From contig OY101115.1 of the NCBI GenBank assembly GCA_956465555.1, positions 4,440,120-4,504,119 on the forward strand: a DNA stretch of 64,000 nucleotides, in the 5' to 3' direction. The notes beneath the pieces were generated by a model. The model was not told where the DNA came from. It did no database searches and saw only the letters and a list, made by a program, of their open reading frames with translations. Shown here piece by piece: positions 32,952-43,557 of this stretch. Position numbers and translations under genes: made by a program. This DNA comes from Nitzschia sp. pyKryTriq1 (lineage: Eukaryota > Bacillariophyta > Bacillariophyceae > Bacillariales > Bacillariaceae). Position 1 is the stretch's first letter; each line of letters opens with the position of its first letter.

Positions 32952-34193
32952 TTAGAGATCGTCCTCAACCTCAGTGGCGCTGCTGGAAGAGACAGATTGG
33001 CACTCCAAGAAGTCCTTCTTGCCAGTGGTAGCTGGCGAAAAGACAATAGTATTACTAGCACCGGCACCAGTTTCCTCTTCCACACCACCGGCATCACTTG
33101 ATGGGGTCGTGGTACTGTAGCAATAGCGAGCAATCGCTAGAGTGATCAGGCCAAGGAGGGCCAAAGTCGAAACGAGAACCAAACCAATCTTGATGATAGA
33201 GGACATGCCTCCAGCAGTTTCATTGAGCATTTCGCCGTTCTCCAAACCATCTTTTTGTTCTGGTGTTGTCGAGAAGATGTTGTCTCCTTCTTGTGCCTCC
33301 ATGTTCTTGCTATCGCCTTGAGATACCTCCTCGGTCGGCATGGGACAAGCCAATCCAAACTTGAGGCTCACAGTACCAAAATTGTCAGCGCTGGTGTCAT
33401 CATGGAGAAAGATGACTTGATTGGCCCATTCGACAAAGGCGTGGCTAGTGCCATCACCACCATTGCTGTTCTTGTTGATGGAATCGGTCATGGTCAAAGT
33501 GCAGCACTGATCGAGACCAATGCACTGTTCAAATTCGACACCACCACCTTCTTCTTGACCAGCAGTCGTCGTGAAATCCGACTGCTGAAAGATAGTCGAA
33601 CCATTGCACTCGATTTCGACAGAACTTTCTTCGGGATGGTCGTTGTCGGCTTGGAAGATAAGAAGGACGTTATCGCACTGGTCGTCGACTTCCTTGGCCG
33701 GGATGGGACAGTTGGGTCCAAAACAGTAGGCCTTTTCAAAAAACTCTTCGCCTTCTTCCGAGACAGCGACAGTAGTCGCTCCAAAGGTCAAATAGTAGTA
33801 TCCTGGAAAAAGCAACCCGTCTCCATACAAGTCTTCGAAAGTGAAGTGACAAGTATAGTCCACGGGGAGGCAAGCTTGCTCCTTGATAAAGGGAGTCGTC
33901 GTCGACACTTGATGGATGTAGCCCATTCCGTTGGCATTACTGGTTTGCATGTGCCCAACGGGAACATGCCAAATGGTGCCTTCCCCTCCCTCGCATGTCA
34001 AAGACCATCCGTTTTCATCGGTCGAGTCTTCGTCCAAAAAGAACATGAACTCAAGATTCTCTTCTCCCGCATTACAATCCTCATTGGCCGCTACTACCAC
34101 GCCAGAAGAAGATCCCAGCAGGAACCACCAGGCGGTGGTGGTGATGGTGGTCGCGGCCCAAGCAAGAGGAGAACAACGATTAGATAGTTTCAT
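32952..34193 (-). CDS. Type I membrane protein with two Cys-rich extracellular repeats
   Basis: Single exon, 413 aa. A signal peptide (to about residue 36, GVVVAANEDC) is followed by two related extracellular units. Each has a C-x-F/L-T-F/M-x-D core (CHFTFEDLYGDGLLFPGYYY and CCTLTMTDSINKN). Each unit ends in FGPNCPIP or FGLACPMP followed by a similar E-V stretch. The first core resembles the F-x-I-x-D-S-Y-G-D-G repeat I associate with diatom surface proteins. One membrane helix lies near 325-350 (IGLVLVSTLALLGLITLAIARYCY), followed by a Ser/Thr/Glu-rich cytoplasmic tail ending EVEDDL. The function is unknown; a cell-surface role is inferred. Confidence 0.7.
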   Translation of the reverse strand: MKLSNRCSPLAWAATTITTTAWWFLLGSSSGVVVAANEDCNAGEENLEFMFFLDEDSTDENGWSLTCEGGEGTIWHVPVGHMQTSNANGMGYIHQVSTTTPFIKEQACLPVDYTCHFTFEDLYGDGLLFPGYYYLTFGATTVAVSEEGEEFFEKAYCFGPNCPIPAKEVDDQCDNVLLIFQADNDHPEESSVEIECNGSTIFQQSDFTTTAGQEEGGGVEFEQCIGLDQCCTLTMTDSINKNSNGGDGTSHAFVEWANQVIFLHDDTSADNFGTVSLKFGLACPMPTEEVSQGDSKNMEAQEGDNIFSTTPEQKDGLENGEMLNETAGGMSSIIKIGLVLVSTLALLGLITLAIARYCYSTTTPSSDAGGVEEETGAGASNTIVFSPATTGKKDFLECQSVSSSSATEVEDDL

Positions 34194-34920
34194 GTGGCAG
34201 ACAGTAGATGATAAAGAAAGAACGACAAGGAAGTAGCAATTCTTTAAAAGCGTCGAATTCCGGTGCGGAAGAAGAATATGGCCAGAGAGGAGCGTGCTGT
34301 GCTATGTCTGGGCCGTAGTATGCAGAACAGTATCTTTTCGATCAAGCCGTTCTGCTTCACTTTTTTCGTGATGGCTTGACTTGGATCCACATCACATTTC
34401 ATAGCAAGATGTACCTTCAACAGTCGAGGAGTCAAAATTTCAAGAAGAATTGGGTTAGCTCATCCGTTTGGGAGACGTGACATATAGCATAATGAACGCT
34501 TTCGATGAAAAAATGTGACTTCGCGCACCTCTACCGGTACATAGTACACGTGCCTGGCACAGTACTGTCGTCGAGGTCGGCACGAACTCTGAAAAACCTC
34601 GCCTCTGATGATTGCGCCCATTAGGCGCGCGTCTCCTGCCTCCAAAATTATCGCGCTCGACGTCATCTGAATCATCGTGACGACTGGCTCGTGATTCGAT
34701 CGAATGGTCGTGTTGGTCAACTTTTCGCAGGATTCGGATTGGGATGATAGCGAAATAAGATAAAAAGCGAGATAGCGACGTCGAGAGATCGACGATGCGA
34801 TCGCAAGCTCAAAAATACGTACACTGACCGCACACACCACACGCCGCACACGACCACACACCAATCACTTTGCTCGTACCGGTATTTTATTTTTGAAACA
34901 AACATATTCGTATTCCAATA
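34194..34920. promoter_or_regulatory. Divergent intergenic region (shared promoter space)
   Basis: These 727 bp separate the starts of two divergently transcribed genes, so both promoters should lie here. No clear TATA box was found, and there is no supported gene inside. Confidence 0.4.
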
Positions 34921-35535
34921 ATGAAGAGAGTGGTAGCATCACGCGTGGTTCCATCTCTGTGGAGACGAGGAAGAATTCTCGCAGTAGTCCAGGAGCATCA
35001 GCAACTTACGGAAATGAAAGAGGCGGTTTCTTCTTCTCCTCGCAATTTGATGCCTTTCGTGGCTGCGGTTCCTTTTGGTCCCAACCTGTCCCTCAATCAA
35101 AGTCAAAATAGATGGTTCTCGGACGATTCCAAATCGAAAACTCCAGCCGCAAATGGATCGAATGTCACACTGGAGGATAGAGACGTGGAAGATATGGAAC
35201 CCAACGAGGAAGCTCACCCAGACTCCACTTTAAAAGGAAATCGAGATTTGTACACGGTTCCGGTAACGATCAAAATGCCAGATATGAGCGAAGGAGACGA
35301 CAATATGGTCGGGGAATGGTTCAAGAAACCGGGAGATGTGATCAAATACAATGATGTATTGTGCGATATCACCACACAGGATTTTACCTTTGGTATGGTC
35401 ACCGAAGATGAACACGATGCCATTATGGGCGACATTCTGGTCGAGGCGGGTCAGAAGGCTGCCGATGGAGCACCTATTTGTATTATTTATCATCCAGTGC
35501 AAGAAGAAAAGACAAAAGAAAAGGTTGAAGATTAG
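34921..35535 (+). CDS. Mitochondrial stand-alone lipoyl-like domain protein lacking the lipoyl lysine
   Basis: Single exon, 204 aa. The N-terminus is rich in Arg and Ser with no acids early on (MKRVVASRVVPSLWRRGRI) and a later RWFSDD, as in mitochondrial presequences. Residues about 118-195 match the lipoyl domain of 2-oxoacid dehydrogenase E2 subunits: VTIKMPDMSEGDDNMVGEWF, then KKPGDVIKYNDVLCDI. The exposed hairpin that normally reads (E)TDK(A) with the lipoylated Lys reads TTQDFTF here, so the Lys is Phe. No catalytic or peripheral-subunit-binding domain follows. It cannot carry lipoate at the usual position, so it is probably a structural or regulatory partner of a dehydrogenase complex. 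That role is inference. Confidence 0.75.
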   Translation: MKRVVASRVVPSLWRRGRILAVVQEHQQLTEMKEAVSSSPRNLMPFVAAVPFGPNLSLNQSQNRWFSDDSKSKTPAANGSNVTLEDRDVEDMEPNEEAHPDSTLKGNRDLYTVPVTIKMPDMSEGDDNMVGEWFKKPGDVIKYNDVLCDITTQDFTFGMVTEDEHDAIMGDILVEAGQKAADGAPICIIYHPVQEEKTKEKVED

Positions 35536-35643
35536 TTAGAGTTCTAATAACTTGGTAGACTGCAAATAATACTGTGTACTGTAGAAAAGAAAAAGCATAC
35601 ACTGCCACTTTTTGAGCTAGAGTAGAGAATATAGCTACTTTAG

Positions 35644-38289
35644 CTAGGACCATCTCAGATTCATCACGCTGCTTGTCACTGAATCCAAAGTCGATTTCCC
35701 ATCCTTGTCTAGCTGCTGCATCGCTTGTTGCTGCTCCTGTGGAGTGAGACACAAGACTGTCCCAATCACAGGCAACAAGGTCTTCTTTTCGAGTTGCGAC
35801 TTGGCATTCAAAAAGCTCAAAATCACATTCTTCAAGTACTCCAAATTCACTCGTTCCTCTTGGGGCGACTGTAACCGACTTAGTCGATCTAATTGCGATT
35901 GAACGTCCAGCAGATGCCGCCGCATTTCTTCCATGTCGTCAATGGCTTCTTGTTTCGAAGATTCCGAGTCGCCTACCAAAGCTGCCAGTCGAGCAATTTC
36001 GTTTCGAGCTTGAGTCAGTTCCGCTTGCTTTTCCATGGCGTAGAAGAGTGGCATACCACCCCCATTCGAGTCCGAATGATGGTGATGATTCCCACCGTTA
36101 GTTTGAGGAACCTGGTTTCGAGACTGCTCTTCGACAGTAGCTTTGAGAGTTTCCTTGAGTTCACGAATGGCTTGGTTGGCATCTTGAAGCTCCTGTTGGA
36201 GCATGGCAATGGTCGCTTCGGCCTCGACTGTGCGCTTGGCAGGAACCATTTCTGTGGAAGCTCCATTTTGGCTTTTTGCCGAAGGGGAGTCGCCTTGCTT
36301 CTTTTCGGCAGAAGCTCGCTTCAAGTCTTCTCTCAAGCGTTGTGCTTCTCGACGCAGTCGTTCGATTTCTTCCAACAACTCGTTGGACCGTTCATGCGCC
36401 TGCGATAGTTCCTTTCTCAAGTCCTCATTGGTAATTTGCTCGGCTTCGTATCGGCCTTGGAGACTCTGAAGTTCGCAACCAAGTTTCGCGCTTGACTCTT
36501 GAGCGGTGCTAGCATCGAATCGCACTCGTTCCAGTTCCGTCGTAGCCTCGTTGAGTTGTGACTTGATCTCATCCAACTTGGAGACTTCTTGTTTCATTTC
36601 CTCGACATAGGCCTTTGCCTCCGCCAAGGCTTCCTTGCCCATGCGTTGCGCTGCCTCGGCTTTTTGCATAGCCGAATCGGCCGTCGATCGCGCAGCACGA
36701 GCTTCCATTTCCGCTTCTTCCTTAGCCTGGACTGCCGATGCTGTACGAGCGTTTGCAATACTCAACGACTGCTGCGCTTTCTTTTTGTAAGCTGCCAAGG
36801 CATCGTCTCCCTTTTTACCTTCCATACCCATGGCATCTCGAGCTTCCTTCAACTCTTTCTCCATGTCCATCAATTGGCCTCGAAGAGAGCTCAATTCAGC
36901 TGTGGTTTCTTGACTCGACTTGTCCATATCCATCCCCTGCGCTTGCAAGTGCGTGATTTTGTCGGTCAGCGAATCATTCGAATCCTTCAACAAGACCACC
37001 TCCGATTGCAACGTTCGGCATTCGATACGCCGTTCCTTCAATTCTCCCGCCACCACTTTGACTCGATCTTTCAAGGTCGCATACTCATCACGAGATGCGT
37101 GTAACTCTCCCTTGACTTCCTCCAATTCTTTCTAAAAACAAAGTGGAGTGAAGTGAAGTGGAGTTGGTAATGAAAAAGCGTATCGAATAAGTGAGCTCAA
37201 AGAAAAATACGTACAACAAGCCTCGCCAGATCTTGCACCTTTCAATGGTTGGTTTCTTACCTCTTTTGTTTGCAGTTCTTTTCGCAATTCTTCATTGGCC
37301 TTTTCTTTTTGATTCATTTCTTTTTCCATCCCTCTCAACTGTTTCAAATGACTATCCTGTACTTTTCGTTCTTCTTTACTTCTTGCTTGCAACATTTCTT
37401 GTGTCCCCTCCAATTCATGTTTGAGCGAATCCAATTGCAAGGTCAATGATTCCTTTTGTCGATTCTTTTCCCCTTGCAACTTTTTGAATTCATGTTGCAG
37501 CATTTGCAATTTGGAGACTGCCGATTGTAGCTCTTGAGCATGTTGGTTTTGCAAGGCTTGTTGTTCCAATTGATGATTTTCCTCGAGTCGTTGGATTTGA
37601 GACGAGAACTGTTCCAATACATGTTCTGGAATATTAGTAGTAGTAGTAGAAGAAGAAGTATTGGGAAGTGTGGGTGGTTTGGCGGGAGTAATTCCAACTC
37701 GTTGCATCTGCTGAGGAGCTTGTTGTTGCTGGTGTAGTAATGTCTTGGACGTGGAAGTAGACGAGGCAGCGGTGGGTGTTTCGGGGGAGGAGAATGTTGT
37801 TTCCATGGCACTAATATTATTGCTCGTCGGATCCACTGCTTGGCGTGCACCAGTGTCAACAGTAGTAGAAGTTGCTTTCGGTATGGCATCGGCTGATAGT
37901 AAATCGACTGTGGGAATCGTCGTCGTCGTCTTTTCCTCGTCAGTATCGGCATTACTGGTGGTGGTGGTGGTGGTGGTGGGCATGGGCAATGATGTCATCG
38001 CCTCGGACGTGTCATTCGTGTATTCGATAGGTTCGGTAGTGGTGGTAGCCTCCGTGGTTTCATACGTGTAGTCATCCACCGCAGTAGAGTCTCCTCCTTC
38101 TTCTACTTCTACTACTTCTTCTTCCGATGAATTCGACACCTTGTCGTCTGGAACATCCTGAGTCTTTTCATCATCATGCACGGATGATGATGATGATGAT
38201 GACAGTGCTGCTGCCGTAGAAGGCTTTTTGTTGTCCGATAATTGAGGCAGTGCTTGAAAGGCGCCCGAGGAGGATGTCGGACTACTATC

Positions 38290-38324
<35 letters not shown>

Positions 38325-38920
38325 ATAAAGAAGAATTGATTTTGGAGTCCGAAAAAAAATCCGTCTGTTTGGGCGGTGGTAATGGAGTTTCAAACATCAT
38401 GAGGTTATTGCCTCCCCCTCCCCCTCCTCCTCCTACTCTTGCCTTGTTATTAATGGTCGATTGAGAGGATGGTGAAGACGGCTGCGGCTGCTGCGGCGGC
38501 ATTGCTTTGGATGCTTGAGGCACGACTAATTTTCCCTTGATACTATTGTCCGAGGGTGGTTTCGGAGGCGGATTTTGAGGAGGAGGATGATTCATTCCTT
38601 CTGTTTGCTGCTGCAACGCGTCCATGTTAAAAAAGGAAGCTCCTCCAAACGAACCCAAAGTGGATGGGGCCTTTTTATTATGAATAATAATAATAATGAT
38701 ATAGAAATTAAAACAGCGAGTGAGCGAGTGAGCGAGTGAGTGAGCGGTCAGTCAGTCAGTCATTCTACGTATTCATGTTTAGCATCACCATCATCATCAC
38801 CATCATCATCATCACCATCACCATCATCACAACACGTACCTTCATGGAAGTCGCCGCCTGCTCTTGCAATTCTTGTGCCGCCTTGGCCAGATTCGAAAAG
38901 TCACCTAAATTACCCCACAT
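35644..38920 (-). CDS. GRIP-domain golgin (coiled-coil trans-Golgi tether)
   Basis: Three exons: 38920-38840, 38670-37261 and 37131-35644, giving 992 aa. All junctions are phase 0: AAG|GTACGT to AAAAAG|GCC, and GAG|GTAAGA to TTTTTAG|AAA. The N-terminus MWGNLGDFSNLAKAAQELQE is followed by a Pro/Gln/Ser/Thr low-complexity region. Long coiled coil runs from about residue 330 to 920 (QIQRLEENHQLEQQALQNQH and many heptads). The C-terminus holds a GRIP domain near 924-985: NLEYLKNVILSFLNAKSQ, then LLPVIGTVLCLTPQEQ. GRIP domains bind Arl1-GTP and place golgins on the trans-Golgi, where they capture vesicles. Together with Sec6 this is the second trafficking gene in the window. Intron 1 carries a CAT/CAC microsatellite. 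Confidence 0.85.
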
Positions 38921-39346
38921 GCTGGTATGATACCGTACTTCAAAAAAATTGGATGGATGGATGGATGGATCGATCGATCGATCGAGAGTTTGCTTGCTTG
39001 CTTCCGTGTTTGCTTGCTTGCTTGCTCTCTAGGGAAGTATTGCTGTACGTACTGTATGTGCAATATATCGAAGTATCCACTGAACGTAGGACGAGTGCAA
39101 ACAACAACAAAAGGGGAGAAGTGATGATGCTGATTGATGATGGAAATGGAAGGAATATGACTACATAGTACTACATACCGCATGCATGATGCAGCGAAAC
39201 GTGATGATGCGGGCGCGGGTCATTGTAACGCGACGAAGCGGTTTTCGTTCGTACGGCGGTAAGGCGTTTTACGCTTGTTGCCGTGTTGACCTTTGACGCA
39301 TGCATTTTATTCCAAAACGCCTCGAATAATAAAAAAAGCAAAAAGA
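38921..39346. other. Intergenic with GGAT, GATC and TTGC simple repeats
   Basis: GGAT and CGAT tetranucleotide runs lie near 38948-38984, followed by TTGC runs near 38990-39025. This is the upstream region of the golgin gene. No gene seen. Confidence 0.4.
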
Positions 39347-39461
39347 GAACAACACTCGGGATTCCAACGTGGTCCCCCACCGTAGTACTAACCGAGCCCG
39401 AGCATGCTTAACTTCACAGAGCGGACGGGATGTGGTGCTGTCATGCTGGTATGGTCGTTCC
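39347..39461 (-). rRNA. 5S ribosomal RNA
   Basis: Read on the minus strand, the sequence follows the eukaryotic 5S rRNA pattern. It has GACCATACC near the 5' end, CATCCCGTCCG, the highly conserved GAAGTTAAGC, then GGTTAGTACTACGGTGGGGGACC and AATCCCGAGTG in separate blocks. The ends pair as helix I (GAACGAC with GTTGTTC). A TTTTT run follows directly, as expected for a Pol III terminator. Only one copy is present in the window and it lies far from other rRNA. A retroelement fossil starts about 250 bp away. An intact gene is likely, but a pseudogene cannot be ruled out without comparing other copies. Confidence 0.85.
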
Positions 39462-39699
39462 CAATACTGAAAGGCATCGTCAAAACTAAATAGTTGAAAT
39501 AATTGAAATTATCTTCTACCAGTAGTAGGGTAGAGGTAAAAAAGAGGGGGACACAAAAGAATAGAACCTCTTACAAAAGAATACAACCTCTTCCTACCAC
39601 GACACTATGTTTAAAATGAAACGACGCACAGGCAACACAGATCAATTGACGATCGTTCACCACGTCCATTCAGAACTTACCCTGTCCTGAGAGAATACT

Positions 39700-40230
39700 T
39701 CTCAATTTATGTCTGAGCAGTCATCCTACCTGTCCGAGACCGCCTCGAAGCCCATGCAACATGGGGGAACATTGACAACGACTCCGACATGATTGGACTC
39801 CTACAGCTGATTAGAACATCTCTTTATACTGGAGCAACAACAAGCCGACATACCATGCACTCCCTACAGGAGGCACAGGATAAGTTCATGTTGTTCCGAC
39901 AAGGCCCACGTATGACTAACGCCGGGTACTTTGAAAAATTTAAAGGATTATTGCACAACTTGCCAAAGACAACGATACTCTACGAGCATTCTTACTTGTG
40001 GCAATCCGAGACGAGAGTTTTGATACAGTCAGGGATGACATCATTATGCCTGTGGCAGAATATCTTCACCTCAATTTCAGTTGGTGGGGGGAGGACGACT
40101 GCAGGGTTGGAATGAAACAGGGCCATTACTAGTAGGGCTTTATTGCTTGGAGCAGCAAAAGGCCATGTCTGGACTTCTGGAGGAGCAAGCAAGTGAGTCT
40201 AATCACATTAGTCAAATGGGCAAAAAAGCA
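39700..40230 (+). mobile_element. Fossil of a Copia-type retroelement (gag-like part)
   Basis: A plus-strand stretch resembles the gag region of diatom Copia (CoDi-type) elements, with motifs such as LLQLIRTSLYTGATTSRH, LQEAQDKFMLFRQGPRM and EKFKGLL. No LTRs are recognisable around it. The copy is old, broken and isolated. Family identification is from recall of the gag motif, not from a search. Confidence 0.5.
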
Positions 40231-40651
40231 TGTGTACACATACAGTGGACATTCCATGACATTGTTTTAAAAAAAAATGGTTGGTAGGTATCATGGTAAC
40301 AGCATAACGGTACGTAGGTACGCATAAATACCTGGGTAAGTTGATATACGTACGTATGTACGTACAAAGTAGGGATGGGCGGGCGGGCGGGAGATTTTAA
40401 ACGCGTGTGCGGTCGGTGGAGTTTGAAAGAGCAGGACAGAAGGGATAGAAGATCGATCGCGATCTTTCGCGTGCAGCATTGTGAGCATTGTTCTAGCTCT
40501 CGCCGCACTCCGCACCTTGTACTTTTTGCACTTCTTTTTAATAAAAATAATAATATTCCATTCATTCAAGTACGGGAGTAGACTACCGTACATCAGTTCG
40601 TACATCAGTATTTGTATTTTGCGATCGACCATCATACCGGTACATAATATT
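40231..40651. other. Intergenic, upstream of the CPBP-like gene
   Basis: CGTACGTA-type palindromes lie near 40345-40366 and a GGGC run near 40377-40391. No gene seen. Confidence 0.35.
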
Positions 40652-42265
40652 ATGCTGATGAGGGTCCCCTTCTTGTTGGCTTATTATGTTTTGAGCCTTT
40701 CGCTCATTCTACAGATTACTTATTCTGATGAGTCGTCATCATCATCATCGTTATCATCATCATCATCATCATTACCATCATCATCGTCATCGCCGCCTTT
40801 GGACATTGGGTTGACGGATATTTTTACACCCGCTCGATCATCATCCGGCGATACCAGTACTATTGACGACGACGATGATCATGATCATGATGATGATCAT
40901 GATCATGATGATCATGCGTTATCATCATCACCATCATCATCATCATCGGATGTCGCAGCCACAGCCTCCGCCGCTCTTGAGCGAAGAATCATCGAAGACG
41001 CAGTCGTTGCCTCCTCCGAAACAAAAAGTCACCCCCCGCCAGATAATACTGCTGCTTCTACCGCTGCTGCTGCCGATGCTGCTGCTGCTAAAAAATCTCC
41101 TACTGGTACACTAGTATTACCAACACTCCGAAGTGGTGGGATTCTTCCGAGCTCAGCTACTTCCGGCAAAGTTACAAACGATGTGCCACGGGCAGCGTTG
41201 CAACCTTCGACAACGACGACGAGTACGACAACGACGACGACGACTCGTCTTTCACCCGCCTCCAGAATTCAAAGTAAAAGCGGCAGAGGCGGCGGTACAA
41301 CAGGAGGGGTAGTAGGGAGGATCATGGGGCATTGCTATAATTCTTATTCGTATTGTTTCAAGACCCAATTTTGGACCTGGGGCGTTTTACAGGTCCACAA
41401 CCACTACCTGAAACTATTTTGGGAAGTTACCAAGGGAGCCTTTAACGTCCTTGCTCCATTGACATTGCTGTTGACACTCGGAATGGCCTTGCGTCCGACG
41501 ACGGAAACAACCGTATTAGTGAAAGAGTTTCTCGAGATGTGGTTGGTGCAACTCCAGGCTGGGATAAGCAGAGCTATTACTAAACTACTACTACTGCTTC
41601 CACTCGCTGAAGAATCATTGCCATCATCATTGCCATCATCATCATGGCTAGCCATTCTGACTTGGCCCATCCTAGAAGGCATTATCTTTCGATGGGCCCT
41701 CAAGATGATTTGGGACCAAAGCGCCAAACTCAAGGAATCGTTATCATCATCATCATCATCATATTCACCATCATCATCACAAAAGGCGGGTCTACGTTGG
41801 AGCATCTTGAGTAGCATCTTGTATGGTCTATTTCACGCGACGGACAAGTCCTTATTATTGCTACCGCCACCTAATAAGCGTTCAGAGCTCCTTCAAGCGG
41901 CAGTCGACAAAGCCGTCCAATCGGGTGAATTGACGGTTTTCGGAATGACCCTGTACCGTCAAAACTGGAACGCGGCTTTTGTCGATGCCTTACTCAGCAC
42001 GCAACCCTTGTTGAAAGCATTGGGTCGCGGTGTGGTGCATGGAATGTTGTCTTGGGGCCTCCTCTGTCCCTTGTATCAACTCCACGGTCTTCTCGCGTCA
42101 ATTGGTGCTCAAATAGCATGGCTTGTCTTTGGTCTTGCTCGTGTCGATACCCAAATCCTCATTCGGCTCTTTTGGCTTATTTTCATGCCATGGTCGACGT
42201 CATCGCCGACGACGAGCAACGACGGCAGATCTTCCGGTAGTAGTAGAGGTACGCGCTCATTTTGA
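40652..42265 (+). CDS. Membrane protein, divergent CPBP/CAAX-protease-like
   Basis: Single exon, 537 aa. A signal peptide-like N-terminus (MLMRVPFLLAYYVLSLSLIL) is followed by about 180 residues of Ser, Asp/His and Ala runs coded by TCA, GAT and GCT repeats. The second half has several hydrophobic helices. Three short motifs recall the CPBP intramembrane protease family (PF02517): EGIIFR (usual form EExxFR, so the second Glu is Gly), YGLFHA (FxxxH type) and a later VVHGMLSWG. The acidic change leaves activity uncertain. Such proteins process prenylated or other membrane substrates. Family assignment is tentative. A donor-like GGTACGC close to the stop might extend the gene. Confidence 0.5.
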   Translation: MLMRVPFLLAYYVLSLSLILQITYSDESSSSSSLSSSSSSLPSSSSSPPLDIGLTDIFTPARSSSGDTSTIDDDDDHDHDDDHDHDDHALSSSPSSSSSDVAATASAALERRIIEDAVVASSETKSHPPPDNTAASTAAAADAAAAKKSPTGTLVLPTLRSGGILPSSATSGKVTNDVPRAALQPSTTTTSTTTTTTTRLSPASRIQSKSGRGGGTTGGVVGRIMGHCYNSYSYCFKTQFWTWGVLQVHNHYLKLFWEVTKGAFNVLAPLTLLLTLGMALRPTTETTVLVKEFLEMWLVQLQAGISRAITKLLLLLPLAEESLPSSLPSSSWLAILTWPILEGIIFRWALKMIWDQSAKLKESLSSSSSSYSPSSSQKAGLRWSILSSILYGLFHATDKSLLLLPPPNKRSELLQAAVDKAVQSGELTVFGMTLYRQNWNAAFVDALLSTQPLLKALGRGVVHGMLSWGLLCPLYQLHGLLASIGAQIAWLVFGLARVDTQILIRLFWLIFMPWSTSSPTTSNDGRSSGSSRGTRSF

Positions 42266-43557
42266 GGGACGAATGGATAACATGCCAAAGAATATGATGA
42301 TCATGTGTGGTATGACGATGAATACTGACGGCTCGTATCTCACTATTATAAGCTATTGCTGCGACGACGACGAAGACTACACATACTCGTACACGCACTC
42401 GTCGAAAGTCGTCGTCGATCCTTGCCGCATACTCTACTCCTACTCTTCCGATGGGACATCGAATTTCCTCCTTGGACGTGGCCGTCGCAAGCCTCGATAT
42501 CATACTACTACTATCATCAAGGCATCATCATCATCCTCGCATCACTTCCACAACAGCAGCACCAGCACCAGAAGCGGCACCGCCAGCGGAGACTTTTAAT
42601 AATAATGATACTATTATTATCCTCCCTTTCCGCCTGATGGACATGGAGTACATGCAAAAATATTCCATTCGACGACCCATCTGTGGATACTATCTCCCCA
42701 AGAGATGGCATGACTTTGTTGGGTATTGATGATCGCGAAGAACTACTATGTACTAGTACAGGAGCAGCAGCAGCACACTACTACTACTAATACTAATACT
42801 AATTAGACAGTGCACCACTTTTTCGCTGCTTTACGATATTTATACTACTGACTTGTACTAGTAGTAGTAGTTCGTCGTGGTGGTGGTCCAGTAGTACGCG
42901 TAGATAGCAAGAATAGCAATAGTACATCATAATATGAAAATCTACTGGTAGTAGTTTACGAAGTAGTAGTACTAGTAGTACTAGTAGTACTAGTAGTACT
43001 AGTAGTAGTAGTACTAGTAGTACTAGTAGTAGTAGGGGTAGTCCACACACCACAGGCCAATAGTAATAGAGACGCTGCCAGTCTCAGTGCGGACTATTCC
43101 ACCGTACTCTACTACTACCGGTAGAGAAACTCTAATAGCTAGTAGAGTAGCATACCTGGTACGGTACTTGTACTTGTACTACTGTGTAGTAAAAGAGCGA
43201 GTGAGTGATGTTGAGAACACAACCGACCACGTACAGACATTCAGTCAGTACTTCGTACGCGTTTCCACCACAACACTCCACGTGTCATCACACAGGGCTC
43301 TCGGATTTTTCTAGGCCGGCCGGCCGGCTTTTTCGAACGGTCAGAAAAAAATCCAACACACAATAGCATACATGCGTGCGTCCTGCCGAATCTCGTCCGT
43401 TTTCTCTTTTCTCTCCTCATTGATCATCATATCATATCCAAAATAACTCTCTTCGTAGACAACTTACTTCTGTTGTCTCTTTGCTCTGTCGCATAATACT
43501 CGTATCGACGTACTGTATCAGTATTGTATTGTATTGTATTGTATTGTTCGATCAAAG
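42266..43557. other. Intergenic with CTAG/GTAC repeats and a short dispersed repeat
   Basis: At 42801-42841 lies a copy of the dispersed repeat also seen at 50533 (reverse orientation here). At 42960-43034 a (AGTAGTACT)n tract forms perfect short palindromes. A GGCCGGCC pair lies near 43313-43328 and TATTG repeats just before the next ATG. No convincing gene. Confidence 0.45.
42960..43034. repeat. AGTAGTACT minisatellite
   Basis: The run is about 75 bp of near-perfect TAGTAGTAC/TAGTACTAG units. Each unit contains CTAG and GTAC palindromes, so the tract can fold on itself. Confidence 0.8.

Noticed and set aside
33255-34187. Plus-strand open frame of 310 codons
   Set aside because: Antisense to the type I membrane protein; no motif, while the minus frame has a signal peptide, paired repeats and a membrane helix.
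38945-39030. Possible CRISPR-like or regularly spaced repeat
   Set aside because: These are plain GGAT, CGAT and TTGC tetranucleotide runs without spacers, in a eukaryotic intergenic region.
39171-39346. tRNA-like candidate next to the 5S gene
   Set aside because: No B-box consensus (GGTTCGANNCC) and no cloverleaf pairing found by eye.
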